Assembly: GCF_018342065.1 (NCBI RefSeq)
Contig: NZ_JAFDOE010000002.1
Span: 62,001-126,000, forward strand
Length of the DNA stretch: 64,000 nt
From: Citrobacter sp. FP75
GTDB taxonomy: Bacteria > Pseudomonadota > Gammaproteobacteria > Enterobacterales > Enterobacteriaceae
Reading direction: 5' to 3'
Shown here: positions 19,997-34,075 of the stretch, one piece after another
Position numbering within the stretch: the stretch's first letter is position 1
Layout of the letters: each line of letters starts with the position of its first letter
The notes under the pieces: generated by a model
Database searches by the model: none
What the model was told of the DNA's origin: nothing
Seen by the model: only the letters and a program-made list of their open reading frames with translations
Position numbers and translations under genes: made by a program

Positions 19997-20559
19997 ATCG
20001 ATTGACCTTTGGCCTCGTCCAGTTTGCCCTGCGCCAGGAGTAATAAATCGCAGACTTCACGTACCGCGCCGCGACCTCCATCAATGCGTGTGACATAGTC
20101 GGCTCGCGGGATCAACAGCGGATGGGCATCCGCCACCGCCACGCTTAATCCTACTTTCGCCATCACCGGCCAGTCGATCAGATCGTCGCCGACGTACGCT
20201 ACATGTTCCGGTGCGATCGTCAGTTTGCTGAGTAGATCGCTAAAGGCGACCAGTTTGTCCGACTGTCCCTGGTAGAGATGGGTGATTCCCAACGTGGCAC
20301 AGCGATCTTCTACAAGTTTAGCCTTTCGTCCGGTAATAATAGCAACCTCGATACCGGAAGTGAGCGCACAACGAATACCGTAGCCATCACGGACGTTAAA
20401 CGCCTTTAGCTCTTCACCGTTATTGCCCATATAAATCAGACCGTCAGACAGTACGCCATCCACATCCAGGATCAGCAGACGAATATTCTCTGCCCGGGTG
20501 ATGACTTCAGCGCTGACGGGTCCATAACAGGTCGCAAGCGACGCACCTGCGTTACTCAT
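19993..20559 (-). CDS. kdsC: 3-deoxy-manno-octulosonate-8-phosphatase
   Basis: KdsC, 188 residues, removes phosphate from Kdo 8-phosphate to give Kdo for the lipopolysaccharide inner core. It is a C0-type HAD phosphatase with catalytic D32 and D34 (LILDVDGVLSDG) and later motifs ITGRKAKLV and GDDLIDWP. The gene is 19 bases downstream of kdsD and overlaps lptC. The product acts as a cytoplasmic tetramer in characterised homologs. Confidence 0.97.
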   Translation of the reverse strand: MSNAGASLATCYGPVSAEVITRAENIRLLILDVDGVLSDGLIYMGNNGEELKAFNVRDGYGIRCALTSGIEVAIITGRKAKLVEDRCATLGITHLYQGQSDKLVAFSDLLSKLTIAPEHVAYVGDDLIDWPVMAKVGLSVAVADAHPLLIPRADYVTRIDGGRGAVREVCDLLLLAQGKLDEAKGQSI

Positions 20560-20578
20560 TTTCTTTATCCTTGAGTTT

Positions 20579-21565
20579 CTACACTACACCTGCACGCAGC
20601 AGATCATGCATATGTAACACACCCAGTAAACGGTCGCCATCAGCAACCATCACCGAGGTAATATGGCGGGACTGCATTAAATTCAGGGCATCTACGGCAA
20701 GAATGCCCGGACGTACGCGAATGCCTCCGGGGGTCATTACATCGGCAATCCCTAGCTGGCGTACGTCGACGCCCATATCAAAGACGCGGCGTAAGTCGCC
20801 ATCCGTGAAGATACCGTCGATCTTCATGGTGTCATCGCAAATGACGGTCATGCCAAGATTTTTACGCGTGATCTCAAGTAAGGCATCGCGCAGGCTGGCG
20901 TTTTTATTCACATGCGGGATCTCGTCACCCGTATGCATAATATCGTTAACGCGCAGCAAAAGCTTACGACCCAGTGCTCCACCGGGGTGAGACAACGCAA
21001 AATCTTCTGCGGTGAAGCCACGGGCCTTCAATAACGCTACGGCGAGCGCATCGCCCATCACCAGCGTCGCGGTTGTGCTGCTGGTCGGTGCCAGACCTAA
21101 TGGGCAAGCTTCCTTGGGTACTTTAACACACAGATGCACATCTGCTGCACGCGCCATGCTGCTTTCCGGACGCCCGGTCATGCAGATAAGCGGTACGTGA
21201 AGGCGTTTGAGCACCGGGATTAATGCGGCGATCTCATTGGATTCCCCGGAGTTGGAAATGGCGATCACCACGTCCTGCGGCGACACCATGCCCAGATCGC
21301 CATGCGCAGCTTCGCCAGGATGTACGAAAAAGGACGGAGTACCGGTACTGGCAAAGGTCGCGGCCATTTTGCGGCCAATATGCCCGGATTTCCCCATTCC
21401 CATCACCACAACTTTACCCGTGCAGTTGAAAATTTTCTCACAGGCGAGAGTAAAGTTCTGGTCGATGTACTGATCAAGCTCCGCCAGGCCTTCACGTTCA
21501 ATTGCCAGGACTTCTTTGCCTGCTTGCTGAAAGTCAAAACCCGGTTGCAACTCTAAGTGCGACAT
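20579..21565 (-). CDS. kdsD: Arabinose-5-phosphate isomerase KdsD
   Basis: KdsD, 328 residues, converts ribulose 5-phosphate to arabinose 5-phosphate, the first step of Kdo synthesis. An N-terminal sugar isomerase domain (GMGKSGHIGRKMAATFASTGTP is its core, about 48-70; SNSGES follows) is joined to two CBS domains in the C-terminal third. I start at MSHLELQPGF, as in E. coli, not at the ATG seven codons upstream. It is 13 bases downstream of yrbG. Confidence 0.96.
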   Translation of the reverse strand: MSHLELQPGFDFQQAGKEVLAIEREGLAELDQYIDQNFTLACEKIFNCTGKVVVMGMGKSGHIGRKMAATFASTGTPSFFVHPGEAAHGDLGMVSPQDVVIAISNSGESNEIAALIPVLKRLHVPLICMTGRPESSMARAADVHLCVKVPKEACPLGLAPTSSTTATLVMGDALAVALLKARGFTAEDFALSHPGGALGRKLLLRVNDIMHTGDEIPHVNKNASLRDALLEITRKNLGMTVICDDTMKIDGIFTDGDLRRVFDMGVDVRQLGIADVMTPGGIRVRPGILAVDALNLMQSRHITSVMVADGDRLLGVLHMHDLLRAGVV

Positions 21566-21578
21566 AATGCGTTTCCAG

Positions 21579-22556
21579 TTATCCAACGAGAAGTGGCGAT
21601 AACCAATACAGCATCGCCAGCCATATGATAAAACCGCCAGTCAACAGCGCACCCGCACCGCGACCAATCTGGCGCGGACGTCGCCAGCAGAGTAATGCAA
21701 AAATAACGCTCACCAGCAGCATGATGCTGTAGTCACGGACGAAGGCCATCGGATTGACCTCGCCTGGTGTAATTAGTGCGGGCAGCCCGAGAACGATAAC
21801 AATATTAAAAATGTTGGCGCCAATGATGTTGCCGACAGCAATGTCGTTTTCACCCTTACGCAAGCCCGCAATGGCCGTTGCCAGCTCAGGCAGGCTGGTG
21901 CCAATGGCCACCACTGTTAGTCCGATGGTGAGCTCGCTCATGGCAAAGTAATTCGCCAGCACGGTGGCGTTATCCACCACCATCCGCGTTGCCATCGGCA
22001 TAATAATCAGCGCAATCCCCAGCCACAAAAAGGCGACGGGTAATCCCCCTTCGCGCGGCAGCTCTGCCACCTGCTCGCGGGTCAGGCTGTCATTGCCTTG
22101 CCGTTCAGCCAGTCGCGCGATTTTAACAATGAATAGCAGCCATAGCACGGCCAGAAGCAGAAGAAAGAACCCATCGCTGCGGCTCAGCTGCCCGTCGTAC
22201 AGCACGGATGCAGCCAGAATACTGACCAGCAACATTAGCGGTAATTCGCGACGCAGAACATCAGAATGCACGGTAAAAGGGTGAATGAGCGCTGACAGAC
22301 CTAAAATCAGCAGAATATTGGTGATGTTCGAACCGATGGCGGTGCCGACGGCTAAATCGAGCTGTCCGTTCATTGATGCAGCAACGGAGACAATTATCTC
22401 GGGTAACGATGTACCAATGCTGACCACGGTCATCCCTATAATAATAGGGGGAATGCCGAAGGTACGGCATAAAATGGATGCGGCAAATACCAGACGGTCG
22501 GCACCGTAGACCACCAGAAGTAAACCAATTATTAACAGCGCCGTCGCTAAAAGCAT
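21579..22556 (-). CDS. yrbG: Calcium/sodium antiporter YrbG
   Basis: This 325-residue inner-membrane protein of the CaCA cation exchanger family has about ten hydrophobic helices in two inverted halves. Each half has the signature GTSLPE (SIGTSLPEIIVS and AIGTSLPELATA). Homologs exchange calcium for sodium; E. coli yrbG can be deleted without a strong defect. It is the first gene of the minus-strand run to kdsD and is divergent from mlaF. Confidence 0.93.
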   Translation of the reverse strand: MLLATALLIIGLLLVVYGADRLVFAASILCRTFGIPPIIIGMTVVSIGTSLPEIIVSVAASMNGQLDLAVGTAIGSNITNILLILGLSALIHPFTVHSDVLRRELPLMLLVSILAASVLYDGQLSRSDGFFLLLLAVLWLLFIVKIARLAERQGNDSLTREQVAELPREGGLPVAFLWLGIALIIMPMATRMVVDNATVLANYFAMSELTIGLTVVAIGTSLPELATAIAGLRKGENDIAVGNIIGANIFNIVIVLGLPALITPGEVNPMAFVRDYSIMLLVSVIFALLCWRRPRQIGRGAGALLTGGFIIWLAMLYWLSPLLVG

Positions 22557-22771
22557 CTAAAGTCCTTTCTTCAGGTATACTCGCCGGTCCACGTGAAGGA
22601 TCTTCTGGAAGCCGTTACGAAGTCTTAATTTTGACTTTATGCGGCTAAAAAGTAAAACAAATGCCAGCTTTCGCTAACCAGAGCGGGTAATAATCTGTAA
22701 ATATGTTGGGTTCAGGGCTAAATTGAGCGCCAAACTCTTCGATCAACAAGGCAATAGTAAAGGATGAAGCA
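22557..22771. promoter_or_regulatory. yrbG-mlaF divergent promoter region
   Basis: These 215 bases lie between divergent genes and must hold promoters for both. An AAGGATGAAGC sequence provides the mlaF ribosome-binding site just before its ATG. I could not place the promoter hexamers with confidence. Confidence 0.5.
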
Positions 22772-24374
<1,603 letters not shown>

Positions 24375-24378
24375 GTTC

Positions 24379-24936
24379 ATGCAAACGAAAAAAAATGAAA
24401 TTTGGGTCGGGTTATTTCTGTTGGTTGCGCTGCTGGCGGGGTTGTTCGTCTGCCTGAAAGCAGCCAACGTCACCTCTATGCGCACTGAGCCGACCTACAC
24501 GATTTATGCGACCTTTGATAACATCGGCGGCCTGAGAGAACGCTCTCCGGTGCGGATTGGCGGGGTGGTCGTAGGGCGCGTAGCGGACATTTCTCTGGAT
24601 CCGAAATCGTACCTGCCGCGCGTGACGCTGGAGATTGAATCGCGTTTTAATCAGATCCCTGACACCAGTTCACTGAGTATTCGTACCTCTGGTCTGCTGG
24701 GCGAGCAATATCTGGCATTGAACGTAGGTTTTGAAGATCCTGAACTGGGAACCGCTATTCTTAAAGATGGTGATACGATCCAGGACACCAAATCGGCGAT
24801 GGTGCTGGAAGATATGATTGGTCAGTTCCTTTACAACAGCAACAGTAAAGGCGATGACAATAAGAATTCTGGCGATGCGCCGGCTGCAGCGCAGGGTAAT
24901 AATGACGCCACTACGCCTGCGGGCGCGACGAAATAA
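24379..24936 (+). CDS. mlaD: Phospholipid transport MCE protein MlaD
   Basis: MlaD, 185 residues, is anchored by one N-terminal helix (WVGLFLLVALLAGLFVCL) and has a single MCE domain (about 39-120, including IGGLRERSPVRIGGVVVG). Six copies form a ring over MlaFE that exchanges lipid with periplasmic MlaC. The C-terminal tail (SKGDDNKNSGDAP...) is low-complexity and two residues longer overall than in E. coli. The start at MQTKKNEIW matches E. coli. Confidence 0.97.
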   Translation: MQTKKNEIWVGLFLLVALLAGLFVCLKAANVTSMRTEPTYTIYATFDNIGGLRERSPVRIGGVVVGRVADISLDPKSYLPRVTLEIESRFNQIPDTSSLSIRTSGLLGEQYLALNVGFEDPELGTAILKDGDTIQDTKSAMVLEDMIGQFLYNSNSKGDDNKNSGDAPAAAQGNNDATTPAGATK

Positions 24937-25589
<653 letters not shown>

Positions 25590-25590
<1 letters not shown>

Positions 25591-25883
25591 TGACGCAGTC
25601 ACTCACCTGGGTGCGTGAAGGTGACAAGCTCTCGCTGGTGGGAGAACTGGATCAGGACGTGTTAAACCCACTATGGGATGCGCGCGTTGAGGCGATGAAA
25701 GGGATATCCTGCATCGATCTGAGCCAGGTTTCCCGGGTCGATACCGGTGGCCTGGCGCTGCTGGTTCACCTGGTTGACCAGGGCAAGCAGCAGGGGAATC
25801 ACGTTTTGCTCACCGGCGTTAACGATAAGGTTTACACGTTGGCAAAGCTTTACAATTTGCCCGATGACGTCCTTCCGCGTTAA
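25590..25883 (+). CDS. mlaB: STAS-domain protein MlaB
   Basis: MlaB, 97 residues, is a cytoplasmic STAS-domain protein that binds MlaF and is needed for stability and activity of the transporter. The STAS core LSQVSRVDTGGLALLVHL, including the conserved threonine of DTGG, is clear. TAATG at the junction (stop and start sharing an A) indicates coupling to mlaC. A REP-like repeat and a terminator hairpin follow. Confidence 0.96.
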
Positions 25884-25888
25884 TTTTT

Positions 25889-25924
25889 GTAGGCCGGATA
25901 AGACCTTGTGCCGCCATCTGGCAA
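25889..25924. repeat. REP-like extragenic palindrome
   Basis: GTAGGCCGGATAAGACC...GCCGCCATCTGGCA follows the mlaB stop. It has the usual REP core with imperfect pairing. Confidence 0.75.
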
Positions 25925-25949
25925 AACCCCTGAGGCGGTAGCAACCACC

Positions 25950-25984
25950 AAAGCCTTGTCTGATTTATCGGCGAGGCTTTTTGC
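25950..25984 (+). terminator. Terminator after mlaB
   Basis: AAAGCCT and AGGCTTT arms, an 17-base spacer that can pair partly, and a following T run form a plausible intrinsic terminator for mlaFEDCB, about 70 bases before ibaG. Confidence 0.6.
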
Positions 25985-26053
25985 TTATTTATGACAGCGC
26001 CACTTTGCTCTAAGATGTTGGGCTGTTTTCACTATCTGACGAATGAAGAGCCC

Positions 26054-26308
26054 ATGGAAAATAATGAAATTCAGAGCGTGCTGATGAACGCACTCTCCCT
26101 CCAGGAAGTCCACGTCTCTGGCGATGGCAGTCACTTTCAGGTTATTGCCGTGGGTGAGATGTTTGACGGCATGAGCCGGGTCAAGAAGCAGCAATCGGTC
26201 TATGGCCCATTGATGGAGTACATTGCGGATAACCGCATTCATGCCGTGTCGATCAAAGCGTTTACCCCAGCGGAATGGGCGCGCGATCGCAAACTTAACG
26301 GTTTTTGA
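26054..26308 (+). CDS. ibaG: BolA-family protein IbaG
   Basis: IbaG (YrbA), 84 residues, belongs to the BolA family and partners monothiol glutaredoxin Grx4 in iron-sulfur handling; E. coli ibaG is induced by acid. I start at [10 protein letters not shown], as in E. coli, rather than 21 codons upstream. The conserved [14 protein letters not shown] and the single BolA histidine near the C-terminus ([15 protein letters not shown]) are present. It precedes murA by 53 bases. Confidence 0.96.
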   Translation: MENNEIQSVLMNALSLQEVHVSGDGSHFQVIAVGEMFDGMSRVKKQQSVYGPLMEYIADNRIHAVSIKAFTPAEWARDRKLNGF

Positions 26309-26319
26309 GCTACGGGTGA

Positions 26320-27621
<1,302 letters not shown>

Positions 27622-27638
27622 TCGCCAGCGTCTCTTGT

Positions 27639-27665
27639 GACCCTCAGGTTTTTACTCTGGGGGTC
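27639..27665. terminator. Hairpin between murA and sfsB
   Basis: GACCCTCAG pairs with CTGGGGGTC (one G-T pair) around a T-rich loop. There is no strong T run after the stem, so this is a weak bidirectional terminator candidate between convergent genes. Confidence 0.4.
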
Positions 27666-27678
27666 ACTGTCCAGCTCT

Positions 27679-27963
27679 TTACTCGAGAGGCGTTTTTTCT
27701 TTACGCGTCCTCATCATCCGCGTTCTGTCGATAAATTCATGCGTTTTTGCATCGTGATACCGCGATGGCCAAATCACCCAGGGTTCCGTTCCCAGCGCCT
27801 TCGCGATAATCAGTTCTCCTTTTGGCCATGGTCGGGTTAACGCATTTGCCAGCGTTGATGAACTCAATCCATTTCTACGCGACTCCGCCGCCATTGAGGT
27901 TCCTTTCTTGCGCAGTCCTGCGATGATGTCAGCCGGATGCCAGTCAATGAGTTTGCTTTCCAT
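27679..27963 (-). CDS. sfsB: SfsB (Nlp) DNA-binding transcriptional regulator
   Basis: This 94-residue protein is a Ner-like helix-turn-helix protein related to phage Mu Ner. E. coli SfsB, 92 residues, was linked to maltose gene expression when overproduced. The start at MESKLIDWHPADIIAGL matches E. coli; an upstream in-frame start would add nine residues. The DNA-binding region is MAAESRRNGLSSSTLANAL. The C-terminal tail differs from E. coli after FIDRT. It is convergent with murA. Confidence 0.92.
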   Translation of the reverse strand: MESKLIDWHPADIIAGLRKKGTSMAAESRRNGLSSSTLANALTRPWPKGELIIAKALGTEPWVIWPSRYHDAKTHEFIDRTRMMRTRKEKTPLE

Positions 27964-28199
27964 ACATCCCTTTCTCCTTTGGTTCACCACTTACGGTTTA
28001 ACAATTAGCCAGTAGTGGCACTATACCTTCAGGAGAACCAATGTTCTAAAATGTTCATGTAAAGAGTTTGAATATTCAGAATATATCAAGGTTATTAGCG
28101 GAATTTGACAATGTGAGTGTTTTTACTGGAGCTTATTGGAGCGTGAAAATCCCGTGCAGTGCACGGGATGATGTTATGCAAGGAAAAGCGAGGAAAGGA
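27964..28199. promoter_or_regulatory. sfsB upstream / ispB downstream region
   Basis: This AT-rich gap holds the sfsB promoter (minus strand) and the 3' end of ispB, including the hairpin at 28146-28169. No gene is visible. Confidence 0.45.
28146..28169 (-). terminator. Terminator after ispB
   Basis: ATCCCGTGC and GCACGGGAT flank a three-base loop. On the minus strand the stem is followed by a short T run, fitting termination of ispB 31 bases after its stop. Confidence 0.6.
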
Positions 28200-29171
28200 T
28201 TAACGGTCGCGCTGTACGGCGATATGCGCCAGACCAATCAGCGCTTCTCTCCATGGCGTATCAGGCAGCACCTGCAGCGCAGCGATGGCCTTGTCGGCCT
28301 CTTCTTCTGCACGCTGGCGGGTCCACTCCAGCGAACCACTGGCGTTCATCGCTTCCAGAACCGGCTCCAGAAGGTGGCGTCCGTTTCCTTGCTCAATAGC
28401 CTGACGAATCATTTGCGTCTGTTCTGGGGTGCCGTGACGCATCGCATGCAGCAGCGGTAGCGTGGGTTTCCCTTCGTTGAGATCGTCACCAACGTTCTTA
28501 CCTAGCTGCTCGCCGTCTGCGCTGTAATCCAGCAAATCGTCAATTAGCTGGAAAGCGGTACCGAGATAGCGGCCATAATCCTGTAAACCCTTTTCCTGTT
28601 CTTCGCTGCACCCGGCAAGAATGCCAGAACACTGAGCCGCGGCTTCAAACAGGCGCGCCGTCTTGCTATAGATGACGCGCATGTAGTTTTCTTCGGTGAT
28701 GTCCGGGTCGTTGACGTTCATCAATTGCAGAACTTCACCTTCAGCAATGACGTTGACCGCTTTGGACATAACTTCCAGCACTTTCAGTGAACCGAGGCTG
28801 GTCATCATCTGAAAGGCGCGGGTATAGATAAAATCGCCAACCAGTACGCTGGCCGCATTACCAAACGCCGCATTTGCCGTTGCTTTACCGCGGCGCATGT
28901 CGGATTCATCCACCACATCGTCATGAAGTAGGGTTGCGGTGTGGATAAACTCGATTAGGGCCGCGATCGTGACGTGGGCGTTTTCCTGATAGCCAACGGC
29001 GCGAGCAGCGAGCACAGCGATCATCGGGCGAATACGTTTTCCGCCGCCGCTAATGATGTAGTACCCCAACTGGTTGATCAGCTGGACGTCGGAATTAAGC
29101 TGTTCAAGGATTGTCGCATTGACACCCGCCATATCTTGCGCGGTTAACTCATTGATTTTTTCTAAATTCAT
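28200..29171 (-). CDS. ispB: Octaprenyl diphosphate synthase
   Basis: IspB, 323 residues, extends farnesyl diphosphate with isopentenyl diphosphate to the C40 side chain of ubiquinone and menaquinone. Both aspartate-rich motifs are present: HDDVVDESDMRRGK (D84, D85, D88) and IDDLLDY. The start at MNLEKINELTAQ matches E. coli; the frame stays open far upstream, but that part lies antisense to rplU. It is divergent from rplU-rpmA. Confidence 0.97.
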   Translation of the reverse strand: MNLEKINELTAQDMAGVNATILEQLNSDVQLINQLGYYIISGGGKRIRPMIAVLAARAVGYQENAHVTIAALIEFIHTATLLHDDVVDESDMRRGKATANAAFGNAASVLVGDFIYTRAFQMMTSLGSLKVLEVMSKAVNVIAEGEVLQLMNVNDPDITEENYMRVIYSKTARLFEAAAQCSGILAGCSEEQEKGLQDYGRYLGTAFQLIDDLLDYSADGEQLGKNVGDDLNEGKPTLPLLHAMRHGTPEQTQMIRQAIEQGNGRHLLEPVLEAMNASGSLEWTRQRAEEEADKAIAALQVLPDTPWREALIGLAHIAVQRDR

Positions 29172-29328
29172 CGCAAAAGCCGGGCTTCTCGCCCCGATTA
29201 CCTCACAGTATGGCAAGGTAACTACGGGTTTAGGGTTAGAAATATATGCTGATTGTACTGAAAAAACGTCACAGATAAACGTTACCATACACGTTGTGTT
29301 TTTTTTCTGCATGTATTGACGGTAGCAC

Positions 29329-29357
29329 TTGTCAAAGGCTCGCGTTTTGCGTAATAT
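29329..29357 (+). promoter_or_regulatory. rplU promoter
   Basis: TTGTCA and TAATAT are separated by exactly 17 bases and are followed by a GC-rich discriminator (TCGCGCCC), typical of a strong, stringently controlled ribosomal-protein promoter. It lies about 73 bases upstream of the rplU ATG. Confidence 0.75.
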
Positions 29358-29393
29358 TCGCGCCCTATTGTGAATATTTATAGCGCACTCTGA

Positions 29394-29741
<348 letters not shown>

Positions 29742-29760
29742 GTTAAGAGGAGCAGATTAA

Positions 29761-30018
<258 letters not shown>

Positions 30019-30043
30019 GTTTTTCGCGTCCCGGTAACGGATG

Positions 30044-30073
30044 AAAGCCCCGCAACGTGTTGCGGGGCTTTTT
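30044..30073 (+). terminator. Terminator after rpmA
   Basis: AAAGCCCCGCAAC pairs with GTTGCGGGGCTTT, followed by a T run. This is a strong intrinsic terminator separating the ribosomal genes from yhbE-obgE, probably with read-through. Confidence 0.85.
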
Positions 30074-30145
30074 ACATTCGACGGCCGGTAAATACGCTCG
30101 TCGCGCCGTGACAACCCGGAAACGAGCCCTTGCAGGGAATACGGC

Positions 30146-31111
30146 ATGAAGCAGCAGGCAGGTATTGGTATTCTTTTGGCGCTGACAACGGCAGTTTGTT
30201 GGGGCGCTTTACCAATAGCGATGAAGCAAGTGCTGGAGGTGATGGAGCCTCCTACCGTAGTGTTCTACCGTTTTTTAATGGCAAGCATTGGCCTTGGGGC
30301 GATTCTTGCGGTTAAAAAGAAGCTCCCGCCATTGCGTATTTTTCGTAAAGCGCGTTGGTTGGTACTGCTGGCTATTGCCACCGGTGGGCTGTTCGGTAAC
30401 TTCATTCTGTTTAGTTCATCTTTGCAATATTTGAGCCCAACGGCTTCGCAGGTTATCGGTCAACTGTCACCGGTTGGTATGATGGTCGCCAGCGTCTTTA
30501 TCCTGAAGGAAAAGATGCGCGGTACGCAGGTTATTGGTGCCATTATGCTGCTGAGCGGGCTGGTGATGTTTTTTAATACCAGTCTGATCGAGATTTTTAC
30601 CAAACTGACCGATTACACCTGGGGTGTGATCTTTGGTGTCGGTGCGGCAACGGTCTGGGTGAGCTATGGGGTCGCGCAAAAGGTGTTATTGCGTCGCCTG
30701 GCATCACAGCAGATCCTGTTTTTACTGTACACTTTATGTACGCTCGCGTTGTTGCCGCTGGCTAAACCCGGTGTGATAACGCAACTCAGCGACTGGCAGC
30801 TGGCATGTCTGATATTCTGCGGCCTGAATACGCTGGTAGGATACGGTGCGCTTGCGGAAGCAATGGCGCGCTGGCAGGCGGCACAGGTGAGCGCCATTAT
30901 TACGCTCACGCCGCTGTTTACGTTGTTATTTTCAGATTTATTATCACTGGCCTGGCCCGATTTCTTCGCCAGACCGATGCTAAACCTTTTAGGTTATCTC
31001 GGTGCGTTTATCGTGGTTGCGGGCGCGATGTATTCCGCCATTGGTCATCGTATTTGGGGCGGTTTACGTAAGCATGAAACGGTGGTTTCGCAACCCCGCT
31101 CAGGCGAATGA
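30146..31111 (+). CDS. yhbE: EamA/DMT-family inner-membrane transporter YhbE
   Basis: This 321-residue protein has ten predicted membrane helices arranged as two EamA repeats, each starting near a small-residue-rich helix (LALTTAVCWGALPIA and WGVIFGVGAATVWVSYG). Members export or import small metabolites. The substrate of YhbE is unknown to me. It sits between rpmA and obgE and is 15 bases before the latter, as in E. coli. Confidence 0.92.
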   Translation: MKQQAGIGILLALTTAVCWGALPIAMKQVLEVMEPPTVVFYRFLMASIGLGAILAVKKKLPPLRIFRKARWLVLLAIATGGLFGNFILFSSSLQYLSPTASQVIGQLSPVGMMVASVFILKEKMRGTQVIGAIMLLSGLVMFFNTSLIEIFTKLTDYTWGVIFGVGAATVWVSYGVAQKVLLRRLASQQILFLLYTLCTLALLPLAKPGVITQLSDWQLACLIFCGLNTLVGYGALAEAMARWQAAQVSAIITLTPLFTLLFSDLLSLAWPDFFARPMLNLLGYLGAFIVVAGAMYSAIGHRIWGGLRKHETVVSQPRSGE

Positions 31112-32299
<1,188 letters not shown>

Positions 32300-32307
32300 T
32301 CTCAATA

Positions 32308-32336
32308 AAAAACCCCGGTCATGCCGGGGTTTTTGT
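32308..32336 (+). terminator. Terminator after obgE
   Basis: AAAACCCCGG, a short loop and CCGGGGTTTTT make a strong intrinsic terminator. Confidence 0.85.
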
Positions 32337-32348
32337 TTCCAGGTCTCT

Positions 32349-32380
32349 GTAGGCCGGATAAGGCATCAGCCGCATCCGGT
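32349..32380. repeat. REP-like extragenic palindrome
   Basis: GTAGGCCGGATAAGGC...GCCGCATCCGG sits between convergent obgE and dacB, after the obgE terminator. Confidence 0.8.
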
Positions 32381-32390
32381 GATCTACCAG

Positions 32391-33827
32391 CTAGTTATTC
32401 TGATAAATATCTTTGTACAATCGGCTTTCAAAGCGCACCAGAGGAATACGGCGGTTACGTTGATCTGCAGGCTCTACCGCATAGCCAGACAGATACTGTA
32501 CAAACGCCATTCGTTGCCCGCTTGCAGTGGTGATGAAGCCAGCAAGGTTATAAACCCCCTGTAACGAGCCAGTCTTTGCGGAGACTTTACCATCCACGCC
32601 AGCCTGATGCAGACCTGCACGGTATTGCAGAGAGCCGTCATGGCCTGCCAGCGGCAGCATCGTAATAAAGTTCAGCTCATTGTCATGCTGCGCGATGTAT
32701 TGCAGCACCTGCATCATGGTCGCTGGGGCAATCAGGTTATGACGAGAGAGGCCGGAGCCGTCGGCAATAATAGTGTTGCCGATATCTACGCCCGCTTGCT
32801 GGCGCAAAATCTGGCGCACGGCATCAGAACCTGCCCGCCAGGTGCCAGGCACGTTAAAACGCGCATGACCAATCATGCGGAAGACGGTATCGGCAATCAT
32901 GTTGTCCGATTTTTTCAGCATAATCTTAAGCAGGTCATGCAGCGGTGCTGACTGCTTGCTGGCAACCACGGTTCCCGGTTCGTTGACCTGCGTCTGACGC
33001 AGCAGCGTACCGCTGTAGGTGATACCCGCTTGTTTCAGCTCATCTTTAATAATCGCCCCGGCATAGCTGGCGCCATCCTGAATGGCAAACGCCAGCGGTA
33101 GCGGTTCGGCGCGCTGGGGCAGACAGCCGGTTAACGTGAAGCGGTTTAAATCGCCAGGAACCACATCCAGTTCACAATATTGCGCCTCCGCAGAACCGCG
33201 CGCGAGGGTGCGAACCTGGCTGAACATCGTTACCGGGTAGTATGATGCCACGCGAATAAAGGCAAGATCGCCCGGTTTTTGCGCACTGTAAAGCGATACC
33301 GAGAAGCAGTTACGATCGACAATCGCAGCCGCAGGCGGTGCGCTAAAACACTGCGTCATGTCGTTCCAGGGCCAGCCAGGCGCTTTATCATGGCTGGCAA
33401 AAATGGAGGTGTCGATGAGCACGTTTCCGGCAATTTGCGTCACGCCGGATTTTTTCAGGGTTGCCACCATATTGCGAATATCCTGACGTTTTAGCGTCGG
33501 ATCGGCACCAAATCGCGCGACTAAGTCACCGTTTAATACTCCGCCCTCCACGCTGCCTTTGGTCTCTAGCGTGGTAGTAAAACGAAAGTCAGGCCCGAGC
33601 TGAATCAAGGCCGCCAGGGCAGTAATGACTTTCTGGGTACTGGCGGGTAGGGCCATTTGTTGGCTATGGTAATCAATAGCAGGCGTCGGGGCCCCAACCT
33701 TCTGTACCATAAGGGCGAGGTTGGCCCCGGCAGGGAGCTGGTTGATGTATTCGTCAACATTCGCAGCCTGAACGCTGAACGCCGCAATACTGGCAGTCAA
33801 TCCAATGGTAAATCTGGGAAATCGCAT
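32391..33827 (-). CDS. dacB: D-alanyl-D-alanine carboxypeptidase/endopeptidase PBP4
   Basis: DacB, 478 residues, is a periplasmic class C penicillin-binding protein that trims and cleaves peptidoglycan cross-links. A signal peptide ends at SVQA-A. The active-site motifs are SxxK in PASTQKV, SDN in LKKSDNMIAD, and KTG in SAKTGSLQG. The long insertion typical of PBP4 separates the first two. It is one residue longer than in E. coli, in the signal peptide. It is divergent from greA. Confidence 0.97.
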   Translation of the reverse strand: MRFPRFTIGLTASIAAFSVQAANVDEYINQLPAGANLALMVQKVGAPTPAIDYHSQQMALPASTQKVITALAALIQLGPDFRFTTTLETKGSVEGGVLNGDLVARFGADPTLKRQDIRNMVATLKKSGVTQIAGNVLIDTSIFASHDKAPGWPWNDMTQCFSAPPAAAIVDRNCFSVSLYSAQKPGDLAFIRVASYYPVTMFSQVRTLARGSAEAQYCELDVVPGDLNRFTLTGCLPQRAEPLPLAFAIQDGASYAGAIIKDELKQAGITYSGTLLRQTQVNEPGTVVASKQSAPLHDLLKIMLKKSDNMIADTVFRMIGHARFNVPGTWRAGSDAVRQILRQQAGVDIGNTIIADGSGLSRHNLIAPATMMQVLQYIAQHDNELNFITMLPLAGHDGSLQYRAGLHQAGVDGKVSAKTGSLQGVYNLAGFITTASGQRMAFVQYLSGYAVEPADQRNRRIPLVRFESRLYKDIYQNN

Positions 33828-33892
33828 AATCTCGCGCTAACAACCTGGAAACAGGCCGTCATACTACGGCGCAACGCCCCAAAAAGTAAACG

Positions 33893-33921
33893 ATGACCCA
33901 TACGGAACTCCAGGGTAAAAT
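33893..33921 (+). promoter_or_regulatory. Candidate greA promoter
   Basis: ATGACC and TAAAAT are spaced by 17 bases, about 155 bases upstream of greA and just before the leader hairpin at 33947. The -35 is weak. E. coli greA also has promoters well upstream with a terminated leader RNA. Confidence 0.45.
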
Positions 33922-33946
33922 GATCATCAAATAGAGAATTGTAGCT

Positions 33947-33982
33947 GACCTGGGTCCTTGGGCCCCGGGTCGGTATTTTTTT
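33947..33982 (+). terminator. Intrinsic terminator in greA leader (GraL-type)
   Basis: An 11-base stem (GACCTGGGTCC with GGCCCCGGGTC, one wobble and one mismatch), a TTG loop and seven T residues lie about 95 bases before greA. In E. coli the greA leader yields short terminated RNAs called GraL, and this hairpin is at the matching place. Transcripts from the candidate promoter at 33893-33921 would be about 50 bases long. Confidence 0.7.
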
Positions 33983-34075
33983 GCTTCTGACTCTGGCATG
34001 GCGTTTGCCAGGGTGGGCTTAGCAGCCGGGGCGAGGACAACCGCCCCCTACAGGAATGTTCAAGAGGTATAACGA

